The notes below the pieces were generated by a model. It ran no database searches and was not told where the DNA came from. It was given only the letters and a program-made list of their open reading frames with translations. Of a stretch of DNA of 64,000 bases, positions 37,082-49,255 are shown piece by piece. The position numbers and the translations under genes are program-made. Within the stretch, counting starts at the first letter, position 1, and the number at the start of each line of letters is the position of its first letter. Source of the stretch: Pogona vitticeps. Lineage: Eukaryota > Chordata > Lepidosauria > Squamata > Agamidae. Where the stretch lies: assembly GCF_051106095.1 (NCBI RefSeq), contig NC_135785.1, positions 181,838,045 to 181,902,044 on the forward strand, read 5' to 3'.

Positions 37082-37424
37082 CTTGTCATAAAGGTAAAGG
37101 TAAAGGTTCCCCTTGTCAATTTTTGTCCAGTCGTGTTCGACTCTAGGGGGCGGTGCTCATCCCCGTTTTTGTCTGAAGACAATCTTCCATGGTCACATGG
37201 CCAGTGCAACTTAGACACGGAACGCTGTTACCTTCCCACCGAGGTGGTCCCTATTTATCTACTTGCATTTGCATGCTTTTGAACCGCTAGGTTGGCGGGA
37301 GCTGGGACAAGCGACGGGAGCTCACTCTGTCACGTGGATTCGATCTTACGACTGCTTGGTTTTCTGACCCTGCAGCACAGGCTTCTGTGGTTTAGCCCAC
37401 AGCGCCACCACATCCCTTGTCATA
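37082..37424 (-). mobile_element. Sauria-type SINE with target-site duplication
   Basis: The body (37091-37415) on the minus strand starts with a tRNA-like head (gtggcgctgtgggctaaacc, then B box tcgtaagatcgaatcc), continues through cctagcggttcaaaagcatg and gaaggtaacagcgttccgtg, and ends with gagtcgaacacgactgga and a repeated acctttacctttacctttat tail. The tail resembles the Bov-B 3' end (agtcgtgtccgactct), as known for Sauria SINEs. The 9-bp duplication cttgtcata flanks it at 37082-37090 and 37416-37424, so the insertion is complete. Confidence 0.9.
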
Positions 37425-38650
37425 CAGGGCTTTATAAGTTAAAGCCTATTGCTTTGAACAGGGCCTAGAAATGGACCAGATGCCAGAGACGTTGTAGCAA
37501 GGGAGTCATATGATCCTTCAGCTGGCTCAGGTCAACCATTTGGCTCTTTTGAACCAGCTGAAGTTTTCTAACTATCTTCAAAGGCAGACCCAGACACAGC
37601 ACATTGCAGCAATCCAAATGGGATGTAACTGAGGTATGAGTCTCAGTCGCCAAGTCAGACATTTCCAGGAATGGGCATAACAGGTGCACCGCTTTAACTG
37701 TACAAACTGGTTACTAACTGTACAAATGGTTACTGCTGAGACCTAACCATCCAGACTAAGGGACAGATCCAGGGACAGATCCTAAGTCAACTTGAGAGTA
37801 ATTGTGTCCAACCACTGATTGACTCACTATCCCTTGAGCTGCTGTTTGACTGACCAGGAGAATATCTGTATTACTTGGATGAATTTCAGCTTTTTATCCT
37901 TCCTCCAGTCCATTAGTGACACCAGACACTGGTTTTAGAACTGAAACAGCTTCCCTGGTTTTACATGGAAAACAGTGTTGTTAGTATATCGGTGGCACTG
38001 AAACTCAAAATGCCAGACAACCTCTCCTAACAATTTCATATATATATGTTAAAAACGTGGGGGCTGTTGAGGCCAAAGATAAGGGCTTCAAAGAAGAATA
38101 ACTCAGCACTGCTTTCTAAGTGTATCTGTGTAGTAAGGACCAGAGCCGCTGCACACCAGTGCTTTCCAGTCCCATCTCAGAAGGGTGACCCAGAGAGATA
38201 CCATGGTTAAGGACATTGCAAGCTACTGAATGGATCATTACAAACAGCAATAATATACTCTTCCCTTCGTTGCCCAATGAAAATTGCCCATTATGGCAAA
38301 TAAAGCCATCTCTGTCCCATAACCAGGCCTGCAGCCAGATTGAAATGGATCTAGATCACCTCTCTCATCCACAATCTCCTAGAGCTGAGAACCTAGTACA
38401 TAATCCAGTATCTTGCCCAAGAATGAAATATGGAGAGTGGTCTGTAATTATCCAGTACGGAAGGGTTCAGGGAGAGGTTTTTCAGCAAAGGTCTTATCAC
38501 TGTCTCTTTTAGAGGACTGGATCCTACTTTGCTGCAAAGGGCCTGTCCCCTGACTCACTCAACCATTCCCCCAGCTGTTCTTATGGGCCAGGAAAGACAG
38601 TGATGGCTCTCTGGTCTCCAAGATGCAACACTCTTCCTTTTTTTCCTTGG
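37425..38650 (-). mobile_element. Old L2/CR1-group LINE, antisense
   Basis: On the minus strand 37465-37689 reads [25 protein letters not shown], matching a LINE ORF segment (usual form [28 protein letters not shown]). Upstream on that strand the DNA retains landmarks of the same repeat, such as cattagtgacaccagacact and ccaggcctgcagccagattg on the plus strand. Many small changes make it an old copy. Confidence 0.6.
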
Positions 38651-39584
38651 GATCCAGCCCGTGTTCTTGGAATAAAGCTACTAAAATGGCCCTTATTTTC
38701 AGTGCTGTGCATTAATAATTACCCCTGGATTTTCTGAAGTGTTTCGTTTCCCTTTGTGGTGTGTGCTGAACCAGACGTTGCAAGGACTCATGCAAATTTT
38801 TCTCTGGTTTCCCTTGGAGGAAAAGAAACACTGAGTTCAAAAATCATTTCCCCTCCAGCATGAAAATAATTATAGTAATTTAATTATTTGTTTCATTGTG
38901 TACTTTCATCTGTACTCATTCTTGCTTCCTTTACATGCTGTGGGTAAGACTTTCCTTCCACTCCAGATTACGTCAGATCGTGGCTTAACATGCTTTTGGC
39001 GTTCTTAAAGCAGAATAACTGAGAGTGCAGGTTGTAAAGTAAAATCACATCAGTTAAATAAATGATAAAGAAGATCTTCATGTGCACACCCTATTTTCTC
39101 ACACTTACCATTGCTCTGTTTGTTGTTGGTGTCATGTATTCCCCCCCCCTCTGTATTCAGTTCTTTCTTCAAAGATCTGAGGATGTGGTCAGATGGCTAT
39201 AAAGGTAGGAGTGACTGATACTACTGGAAAGAGTCAGTTTAAAGAGAACAATCTTCTGCCAAGGGATTTGTCCTGCCTGACCCTCCCAAAAGCAGAAGCC
39301 CTAACAGCTGGGCATGGTTTTTTGAGTGCATCTCTCCATGTATCATGTGAGTTTTGGTAAACAGATCATGATGGTCAACACCATAAGCAGTCCCAATGGT
39401 GAACTGTTTTCCCATGTGATCACACCCTTAAGTGAAGCATTTTCTTCTCACAACAGTCCTTTGAGATGGGATAGGTGAGAGCTCGTGAGCAGCCCAAGTT
39501 GTCCAGACTGGATCAAGCTTTCAAGCATTTCTAAAACAAAACGCTCGAGACCATATTGGCTTCATTAGGATTTAGACCCATTAT
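38651..39584. other. Unassigned non-coding DNA
   Basis: No recognisable gene or element. Confidence 0.45.
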
Positions 39585-39665
39585 TTATTCATTTATTTAT
39601 TTGTTTATTGTATTTATACCCCGCCTATCTAGTCATTTCGACCACTCTAGGCTCAACAGCTTTTT
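39585..39665 (-). mobile_element. LINE 3' tail fragment
   Basis: A short ttta-rich run followed by tttataccccgcctatctag and gaccactctaggctc, the same inverted LINE end as at 14796-14880. Confidence 0.55.
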
Positions 39666-41174
39666 GTTGTCCAGATGCCAATATTAGATCCTGCCTATAT
39701 GACGCTGCAATTATACCCAACGCTTCTGATGAGATTTGTGTATTACAACCAAGACGGAATCTCAGTTCTGCTCATTCGGATCTACCCTCTAGCTGCTGAT
39801 TGTGCTTTGAAGCATGAAATGATGGCAGAACCTGGGAATCCATTCCAGGTCCAACTTCCTTCCACCAGGTTTGATGCTAGGTAGTAAAGATTTCTTTGCC
39901 TGGGTGACACAAGGAATATTGGCTTAAAACTTCAAATGGAAGAGATTCTATTTGTGGAGGTTGGAATATGAAGCTTCTACAATGGCAAGCCAAAACACAC
40001 CCTATAGCATTGCTCTAGAATATGCAATCTGGTGAACTTATAAATATGGGATATCTAGCAAGCTTATAAATTTATCCAGAACCTTAAATGTCAGGTAGGC
40101 TAGCTTGTACCTTCCTGAGACCAAACTAAAAGCACAGGCCCCTCTGTACTTGTTTCATTCCCCTCATGTGAGTTAAAGGTAGGGAACTGGCCAATATTCA
40201 CCAGATTTCTAAAATCCTAACTAATTTTACATGATCAGCGGTGGCACTAGTTGTACACTGTGCACATTGTTTCAAAACAGAATGAGGGTGAGTAGTGCTT
40301 TATGGACCACTAAAATCTCAAAACCTGTAAGCATTTGAGTCTTGTGGGGCTTTTCATCATGCTGCCCTTTGGAGAGCTGAGGAAGGGCACACAAAGTCCA
40401 AATATCATCCAAGCTTTGGAGTCTGACTTTAAAAGTACAGTAACTCCCCCTTCCTCTGCCTGCTGATTAATACAATTTGGCTTGTATTGACTGATGCTTT
40501 GCCCAGTGAGCTAAGTAATTTCAATCCCCAATTTTTCAGATATTGTGCTTGCTGTGTTTTCTGGTTCTTCAACTCTGAGCCAAACAGAAACAATAGGCTT
40601 TAAAGGAAAGCAATGAAGGAGACACTGAGTGACTGGCTCTCCTTGGTCTACAGAGATGGAGTAAATCAATTGACTTTGCATTCACTGAGGTAAAACTTGA
40701 CTTCTCAAGCTGGTTTTGTAAGGTTGCAGCCTCCATCTTGGGACTTTACTTTAAATTGTTCAGGATGGTTTTTAGATTTTTCTGTCGCTTCCTTCTAGTT
40801 TTTCCCAGCCTGATGGAGAGTCCCAGAGGGCCTGAAAGCTTGCCTGTTTTTTTTAGAGTTTAGATGTCTTGTAAAGGCACTATATCCTCTTGTTCTTAGA
40901 TTTTGTACAAGGACCACACATATTTCTTCTTTTTCATTTTAGAAAAATGTTTCGTTTCTTTCAAAGATCACAAAGCCTCACTGTGACAGACAGCATCTGT
41001 TTGTTGTCAATGCCATTCTGTCAGTTCAGTGTTACTCATTCAGTTTTAAACAACCTTTAAGTACTTTAGAGAAATTTTCTAATTCTGAATGGATTAACAG
41101 CTCTCATGGGGAGGTGAAACATCCCTACAACATTTCCTCAGTCTACACATTTAAGAGTCTTTAATTTATATTGG
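39666..41174. other. Unassigned non-coding DNA
   Basis: No recognisable gene or element. Confidence 0.45.
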
Positions 41175-41378
41175 GCCAGTAGAGTATAATACATAGAGTG
41201 TCAGATTAGGATTCAGGTGACATGGGTTCAAGTCCCTGCTCAGCCAGGGAAACTCATTTGGGGTGGTGTGGAGTGACAATAGTAAACCACTGCTAGACTA
41301 TCTCAAAAGCCTCTCAGGGTCACTATACCTTGGAAGCAAATTCACAGCATATGAGAACAACAACTCATATTTGTATTT
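41175..41378 (+). mobile_element. tRNA-derived SINE
   Basis: The head contains agagtgtcagattaggattc and the B box gggttcaagtcc. The body ends in gtaaaccactgctagactat and ctctcagggtcactatacct, the usual order in squamate tRNA SINEs. Confidence 0.7.
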
Positions 41379-41631
41379 TGTAATGGCCACACGGCTCACC
41401 CCTTTTATTACAATTTATATTTAGTTTCCTTTGCATAAGGAGCACAAACCCCACAATTCTCTCATCTTTTCTGATTGGCCATTAGAAGTCTATTGTCACT
41501 GAACAGAGTCGCCCTCTCCCTCTCTCTGTGTGTGAAGGCAGAGAGGAGGTAGGGCGAAAGAGAGAATGATTAGCATTTCCGGAAGGCGGGGTCAGACATC
41601 TCCAACTGTATATCAAACCACGTGTGGGCAT

Positions 41632-41855
41632 CCTTGCTCTTGTCTCATTTTGAAAGCTAAGCAGGGTTGAACCTGGTTAGTACTTGGATGGGAGACTACT
41701 CCTTAACAGCATTGTTCTCAAAGTATAACTAGGAAAGAATCCTCCCTGAAACCCCAGAGAGCCACTGCCAATGCAGTGCTAGTACTACTGAGCTAGATGA
41801 ACCAAAATTGGATCCATATAAAGATGCTTCATGTATTCCTGTAAGGCTGAGAAGT
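41632..41855 (+). mobile_element. 5S rRNA-derived SINE
   Basis: The head reads gaaagctaagcagggttgaa, cctggttagtacttggatgg and gagactac, an almost exact copy of the internal promoter half of vertebrate 5S rRNA. The 5S 5' half is poorly preserved and the sequence continues into ctgagctagatgaacc and agatgcttcatgtattcctg, the tail of a SINE. It is therefore a retroposon and not a functional 5S gene. Confidence 0.85.
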
Positions 41856-42435
41856 TCAAAAGATATTTCCTCTCACAAGTGACATGCCACAGAGAACATT
41901 TCTTGCTTCTTTGTTCTAGGACTAACATGTTCATGGGAGCATTGATCATCTGATATATGCCGCCCCTTATGTTGAAGCTCTTTGGAAGTACCTTGGATAC
42001 TTGGTGTTCTGAGTATTTGGGAACATCTTGTATGACATCCTCTACCAGTGAGCTGGGATGGGGGGACGGGCATGGACTGAAGTGGAAGGTTCATCCCTTG
42101 GTAACAGGATAAGGGACCCTGTGCTCAGACCATGGGCAGCCAGCACCAGAGCCTGCTTTGCCCAAAAGAATCTCATTCCCCCTCTCTTTTTGATTAATTT
42201 TTGCCATTAACAAATTATTTTCTTTCATTTATGTCTGAATGGCACATGAATTCTGATTTCCTTTTAAAAAAACTTTCAGTTTTATTTTTAAAATAATGTC
42301 CATTGATTCTCCCCTACTTGGTCTTTCATTTAGATGTTTAATATATTAAACGTGGCAGCTTGGTAAACAGCGAGATAGTAATAGTTGTCCAGCCACCCAG
42401 TCTTCATATTAGCCATTTGGGATATAATCTCACTA

Positions 42436-43275
42436 GTGGTTGTTGTGGGTTTTCCAGGCTGTTTGGCTGTGTTCTTAAGGTTTTTCTTCCTAATGTTTCA
42501 CCAGTCTCTGTGGCTGGCATCTTCAGAGGACAGGAGTCAGAACTCTGTCTGTGCTGTGTTGCAGTTTGTTGGATAGTTGAGTATTTATAGCTGTGGGATC
42601 AGGTTTTGTCCTTTTCAGGAGATTGGGTGATTATGGTGATCAGCGTGTTTTTGTTGTGGGTGTATTGTTGTGATAAGGGGGAGAGATGATCTGTCACTGT
42701 GATTGATGGGTGTCGTTAGCTGGTCTTTTGTGTGCAGTGATCACTGGTCCTTGTGGCTGGGTAGAGTTTGTTGATCCTTTTGCAAGCTGTATTTTTCAGT
42801 GCTGGGAGCCAGGCTTTGTTGAGTTTTAAACTTTCTTCTTTTTTGTTGAAGCCCTGTTGGTATTTGTGGTATTCAGGCCCACCACAAAAATACAACAAAT
42901 GCTACGGTCAGCAAAAGACAAAAGGGACCCCCCCACCACTGCAGGAGCATACTGGATACCTTGCAGTTGTGGCCAGATATATATTGGAACAACCAAACAA
43001 AGCTTTCACACCAGAATTAAAGAACATGCAAGACACTGCAGACTAAAACAACCAGAAAAACTGGCAGTAGCTGAACATGCCCTAAAACAAGCAGGACATG
43101 ATATTCTATTTTAGAATACCGAAGTACTGGACAGCACCAGTAATCATTATGTTAGACTGCACAGGGAAGCCATTGAAATCCAGAAGAAAAACCTTAATAA
43201 CATGGCCAAACAGCCTGGAAAACCCACAACAACCATCGGATCCCGGCTCTGAAAGCCTTTGAGAATACAATCTCA
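42436..43275. mobile_element. Penelope-like element in two opposite halves
   Basis: The plus-strand half (about 42881-43275) encodes part of a GIY-YIG endonuclease: DKRDPPTTAGAYWIPCSCGQ, IYIGTTKQSFHTRIKEH, then RLKQPEKLAVAEHALKQAGH. The minus-strand half (about 42880 down to 42436) carries the C-terminal tail KYQQGFNKKEESLKLNKAWL-PALK and the following non-coding end. Both outer ends show the same motif (aaacagcctggaaaacccac and its inverse), the terminal repeat unit of this family. The element is broken and rearranged head to head. Confidence 0.8.
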
Positions 43276-46192
43276 CCGGTGTTTTTTTTAAAAAACTGTG
43301 AGTGCAGAAGGCATTGCAAAAATAGCCGTTCTTCTTTAACTTATTAATTATAAATGAAGCCTCTGTTTTTCTTACTGCTGAACTTTGATACTACCAAGAA
43401 GACAACTACACCCACTAACAATTCTGATACTCGGAGGTGACCCTGCTGTGTAAGAGAATTGCCTCCAAACAGCAGAGTAAAGAGTAGCAGCAATATGTCT
43501 GTAGACAAAGCTGAAAATGCCAGATAACCCCTCCTGCACTTGAGCATGGTGGAACATGTTCTCTCATCTCCATTACTGAAGTAGGTACATTGTCCTACTA
43601 AGCCACATTTAGATCATCCTGCTGCCTGTTTCAGTGGATTCTACAAATGGAGTGTGGGTGGGGAGGTGCCCCTAGCATCAGTCAGCAGAGCATCTCCAGG
43701 ATGAGCCGACCTGACGGATGAACAGGCCAGTGAAGATTTCTTTAAAAAAATTATAATAAGGAGGCGATGAAACCAAACAGCTTGGTAGCCCCTCAAAGAC
43801 CAGTCTACCACATGCGTGGTTTCTTTCTTCTGTCAACCTTGTAAACATCTTGGCCTGACATCCTTAAAAAAAAAACCCTGATTCTAATAAGACAACAAAA
43901 ATGCATTTACAACCATCCATTATTTATTGGGTTATGTAATATCCTGACAAATAGCATGGGCAGTTTCTTGAAAGGGGACATTGAAGCCAAATTTGGTTTT
44001 AGTTCAGAAGAACAGAAAAAGTTTGGTAAAGCTTCCTAGGAAGTAATGTCAAGAGTTGTCTTCAAAAGCAGACGGTTAGAGGCCAAAGACATATTATCTG
44101 CCAAAGCATGCTGAATCTCATTGGCTAAGAATGCTTTTATTGTAGAAAGAGAGAGAGTGCTAAATATTGAATGATCACTTTGGCTCTAATCTCAAAACCA
44201 AAACCACATATAATTCACTAATGCTCCAGTTGAAAGAAAGGCACACCAAACATGCATTTAATGGCTTGTGGCAGGCCCTTGGATGTTTGAAACTGTAGGC
44301 CTTTGGGGTATCTTCCAAAGCAAATCACAACTGACCGTTGTACATAGTCAGTGGCTATGTTTGCTCATTCCATACTGCTCAGAACAAGTTGGATAAATGA
44401 AAAACCATGCAAGTATAAATTAGGACAGCTGTCATTCAGATGGCCTATTTCTGAGGGTGAGATTTCTAGTGGCACTTTTAGTTATTCCATCCCAGTGGGC
44501 CCTAAAAGAGCTGTCAGTCAGATCATATATACTCCCATGGTTGGCTTGAAACTTCTCCTTGTGTAAATTGAGCTGCATATGGTGCACACCTACCTGAAGG
44601 CATCAAGAGAATACTGATTCTTTCCAAGGCAAAGCATTTAAAGGTTAGAATTAGGCAAATGCAAATTCCATCCTATTTTTTTCTCTACTAAATAATTTCT
44701 TTTACAAACCAGCACAAATTTGCTTTGAGTCTATTTGGACCCATTCAATTCATACTTGGGTTCGTATGTTTATGAATCAGAGGGAAGAACACAGAAAATT
44801 GGGAAGTTAAAGGACTATGACCTGGGTTGGTGGTTGCTACTCAGTGCCATTGACCACCGCTTGGATTCAGTGCGCAGGCAGTCCCGTACTCTTTGTCCAC
44901 TTCCATGAATCTAACCTACATCGCCCGGGCAATCTTGCTCAACTGGTACTTATCTACAAATCTTCTAAAACAAAAATAACAGCTGATGCCAAAGTTTTAG
45001 ATCATCCATATGAGCTGGACACTGTTACTCAGCCAATACTCATCTCTGGATCTCCATAAAGGAAAACTATTGACGGTCCAGGTAACTGTTGCACCTACGC
45101 TGGCTGGGAACTCTTACCCAACCAACACTCCTACCTTGATCTCAAAAAATGAAACCTGTGGGTGGTCCAGTTTTCAAATTCAGCAGCCTGGAGAGTTTGT
45201 AAAGTCTAAGATCCCGTAGCAATTTTGGGATGGGAACATAGGCCCACCCACACGGCTTGCAGTGACAGATATAAAAGGAGCTGAATGGCATTTCTTCCAG
45301 TCTTCCTAGGAAGAGGCCTCAACAACCCAGTCAGGGCTTCGCCTCCTGCTCTTCTTGCTCCTAGTTCAGGCAGAAATATCCAAATATTCTCTGTGGAACT
45401 ATTGTGAGGAGGCCCCTAATGTTCAAGAAGAGAGAGGGAAAATGTGTGTTGCGAGATGTCCCCTAGTGTCAGTGTGGAAACATTTGCGCCTGGATTTCCC
45501 ACGTATGCCCACAGGATGTGATTAGTTCAGTTGCCATTTGCCCAGTCCCAGAACAGGCACAAACACGGGCTAAATGAATGAAAGCAATCCCTTTGGTGGG
45601 AGAGGCTGTCCCATTGCGCTGGAGAAAAGAGCAACTGGGGAAGTAATTTCAGGTAAGAAGTCTCTTCTGTGGCAGCCTCATAGGCAGTGCTCTGCCCAAA
45701 TGGAGAAAAATACAGATAAAGAGGTCCTGAGTATTCCCAAGCAGTAGCCTTGCCGGTGCTTGTGTTTACTCACTCACTGTGCACTAGCGCAGATAACAAT
45801 GCATCACATTTGCCACCCACATTTGCCAATCCAGGACATACACAGGCACTCATAAGAAGAGAAATAAAGAACTCTCTTGGGAGAGAGGCTGCCACATATC
45901 ATGGGGGAAATGCAAGAACAGCAGTTCATGCAGAAGCCTCTTCTATGTTAGTTTTGCACGGCATGCCACACCCAAATGGGTAAAGTACAAGCGATAGTCA
46001 AACAGGAGGCGGGCACCTGCAGGATTTATGTGGGTGGAATATCTCAGTAGCCCCAGTGCCCCAGTATGTACCTGCTCACTGCTTAGTAGCCTAAATTGCA
46101 GTACCTCCCATCTGTCGGCCACACCACCTGGCACACAGGCAAATTAAAGCCAGGAGTGAGCATAACAAGAGAGAAAATGGAGATGGTGGGAG
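43276..46192. other. Unassigned non-coding DNA
   Basis: No gene recognised in about 2.9 kb. A TATA-box-like atataaaagg occurs at 45269-45278 with cttccagtcttcctagg about 20 bp downstream; no transcript unit can be tied to it. Confidence 0.4.
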
Positions 46193-46193
46193 T

Positions 46194-46239
<46 letters not shown>

Positions 46240-46240
46240 G
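46193..46240. repeat. (GA)n microsatellite
   Basis: A 48-bp GA array with a few interruptions. Confidence 0.95.
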
Positions 46241-47526
46241 TCTCTAATGCTTGTCCAAGTGTGTCCACTGATTGTGACTACTAGCCCATTTTGAAGTTCT
46301 GAAGAAACTGAGAAATCGGGGGAACATGGGGGTGTGGACTTCCCTGGAAAATTCAGGTTTTTCTTTGTGCCTGGGGACTTCTGGTTGGGAGAGAGATGGG
46401 GTCAGATTTTGCTTGCAGAGGAATGGAAGTATCATCTGTAGTTTATCTTTTGGGTGAAGACTTCAAGGCTGGGTTGGATTGTTCCCTGGAGTTGGGCTAA
46501 TTGGAAAATTACTTCAGCTGTGTGTAGAAGTGAGGGGATGTGGAGCCTGATTGGCAGACCATTTTAAGGATCCAGAAGGTGATGAATAAGGTATAAAAAG
46601 ATGTTCCAAAATTACTTTTGTTGACATAGCTATCTCTTAGGATATGTTATGCTCAGTTGCCTGCTATGCTGTGCTGGAGGGATGCATTTGTGAATGCTCT
46701 GAGACTATGCTAATGCTATTCTATTGTGTAGGTACTTTTTTAAAAAAGTATTGGGTAGTTTAGTTAGTGTCCTTGTTTTCTTGTATGCTTCTTTGCCATT
46801 GCTACTGCTGTAGATTCTCATTGATTGTTCCAAATACTTTCTATGTCTTTTTGAAATCCTTTGATACTTTTATCTTTTTGCCCTTTTCATTGCCTTTAAT
46901 AAAATATATTTTAACAACCTCCATTCAATTGCCTGGATTTTTGGCTAAGTGGGTTTGTGGTACCTAAAACCAGGTCTTGCCTTGAGCAGCTGCCTTGACC
47001 AGCTACCAGAAGTCTGCATTTTTGTGGGTGTGGTTGCAGTACTAACTTGCAGGCTTGGCAAAGAGCTGTAAGCACTTGACCTTGTGGATTTTTTTGGAAG
47101 TCCCTAAAAAGCACTGCTTGGTCAGGTCAGACTACAGGGTTAGAAGGTACCAGGACCAGGTTTCTTAGCCATTGCCACTTTTAACACTCTTGGGTCTACT
47201 CACTCCAGGATCAATAGTATAATATGTCTGGAGTAGTTACAGGAGTGCATCATGGTTGCCACCCACCCATACTTGGGACATGCACAGATGGCCACTCCAA
47301 GTCCACACAAGAAAGTCAGACATCATTCTGGACAGAGAGATTCAGAAGCTAGTAAGTCTTAGTCATAACAGTGGATTAGCCTTTCCCTCAGATACAATTT
47401 ATGAGGTGATCATTAATGCAAATAGATGGAAAGAGCCAAAATGGTTCATCCCAACAGAGCTAATGAAGCCACAATAAGATGAATGAATAGATTTGTTTTG
47501 CTACTGGGCTAATGCATGGAATCTTT
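46241..47526. other. Unassigned non-coding DNA
   Basis: No recognisable gene or element. Confidence 0.45.
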
Positions 47527-47695
47527 CATAGAATCCCAATATAATGAAGTTGGAAGGGGCCTATAAGGCCAACAAGTCTAACCCCTTGCTCAATGCAGGA
47601 ATCCAGATCAAAGGATAGCTGTGAGGTGGTTGTCTAAATTTCTCTTGAATGCCTGCAGGACCGGAACACTCACCACCTCTCAAGGTAATTTCAAA
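47527..47695 (-). mobile_element. CR1 LINE 3' end fragment
   Basis: The plus strand shows catagaatcccaatataatg, then gttggaaggggcctataagg and gtctaaatttctcttgaatg, the inverted CR1 3' end shared with 5895 and 15008. Short, 5'-truncated copy. Confidence 0.82.
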
Positions 47696-48885
47696 TACAG
47701 TATTTCATAGTTAAATCGTGATGTTTCTGAAGAAATAAAGGAATATAAGACTTAGATAAAAGCATATTTGGTGACAAAAGCATTGCTAAGATTCCTAGCA
47801 GGAGTTATTGAACTCCTCCTGTGAAATATGACCCAAATATGCAATGAAAACTGTCATTGTCAATTAACAAAATTTCCAAATTGTCCGTGTTTAATGTCAA
47901 AAAATTATAAAATGTCCAGCAGGAGACAGCTGTTAGACACTCAAAGATACAGTTACTGACCTCAGTAGGAAAGGTTAAAGCAACCACAGGTCTGAATATC
48001 ATCAGAGCACAAAGGAAAATGAAAGCCATATGACACAATCAACACTTCAAGAGGACTTGAACATAATCAAAGATATATAGAAGCCAGTATTACGCCTTGA
48101 GGTTGGCCATTATTTCAAGCAAAGAATGTGAAATCCTTGATCTGCACATGGCAAAAAGAAATGATTATGGAGATAAAACTTAAATCTAATACATGCCTAA
48201 CCACAAGATTAACCATTAAGATGATGAATGGGCAACGAATATCATATGGTTTAAGGTGTCAAAAGCAGATGTTAAATTAAACAACAAGGACAGATGTGGC
48301 AGGCTAAACTGGAGGATATTATAATGACTATTGTGATGTTTAAGTGTATGTCTATGTGTCTGTGGGAAAGTGATTAGAAAGCAAAAAAATGACCTTCCAT
48401 TTTAAAAATAATTTATTTTTGAAATACTGGATGAACTATCAGCCTATCTTATTCCCACCTTCGGCAGTTCACTCTGTCCTATCATTTCTCCTGTTTCCAT
48501 GTTGGATTCTTCTACTTACATTGTGATTGATTTGAATAAATTATAAACATGACCCTTGAAGCAAAATAAACTATAGGATGTACTAGTGCATGAGTTGAGG
48601 TGAGGTCGCGTATCTATGTCTATATATCTATCTATGCCCATATCTAGATAAATCTTGCAACATTAAATAAGCAAAAACAAAACAAAAGACACCTAAGGTC
48701 TGAAATGGAAAGTTTCTCAATGGTGTGGTTTATTTATGTGTGGGAATGAGCTCCAGGATCTTGGTGAATTGTTCCTAGGACACAACCCATCATGGGCTCA
48801 TGTCCCAGTTTTCACTGAAAAGGGATGCTCTGCAACATCACCTCTCTCTAGTTTTTAAAATTTATTTTACAGCACTTTTCGTCAT
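47696..48885. other. Unassigned AT-rich DNA
   Basis: No recognisable gene or element. Confidence 0.45.
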
Positions 48886-49255
48886 ATTCGTTTAGTCGTT
48901 TAGTCGTGTCCGACTCTTTGTGAGCCCATGGACCAGAGCAAGCCAGGCCCTCCTATCTTCCACTGCCTCCCGGAGTTGTGTCAAATTCATGTTGGTTACT
49001 TCGCAGACACTGTCCAACCATCTCATCCTCAGTCGTCCCCTTCTCCTCTTGCCTTCACACTTTCCCAACATTAAGGTCTTTTCCAGGGAGTCCTCTCTTC
49101 TCATGAGATGGCCAAAGTATTGGAGCCTCAGCTTCAGGATCTGTCCTTCCAGTGAACACTCAGGCTTGATTTCCTTTAGAATGGACCGGTTTGTTCTTCT
49201 TGCAGTCCAGGGGACTCTCAAGAGTCTCCTCCACCACTTCTGGCCATCTTCCAAG
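48886..49255 (-). mobile_element. Bov-B LINE 3' end
   Basis: The minus strand stays open and reads WWRRLLRVPWTARRTNRSIL, KEIKPECSLEGQILKLRLQY, FGHLMRREDSLEKTLMLGK and RMRWLDSVCEVTNMNLTQLR to TRLND, the conserved Bov-B C-terminus. The plus strand starts with tttagtcgtttagtcgtgtc, the inverted 3' terminus. Little decay within the retained part suggests a younger copy than that at 20214. Confidence 0.93.

Noticed and set aside
41632-41760. 5S rRNA gene
   Set aside because: Only the internal part matches 5S; the 5' half is decayed and the 3' side continues as a SINE tail.
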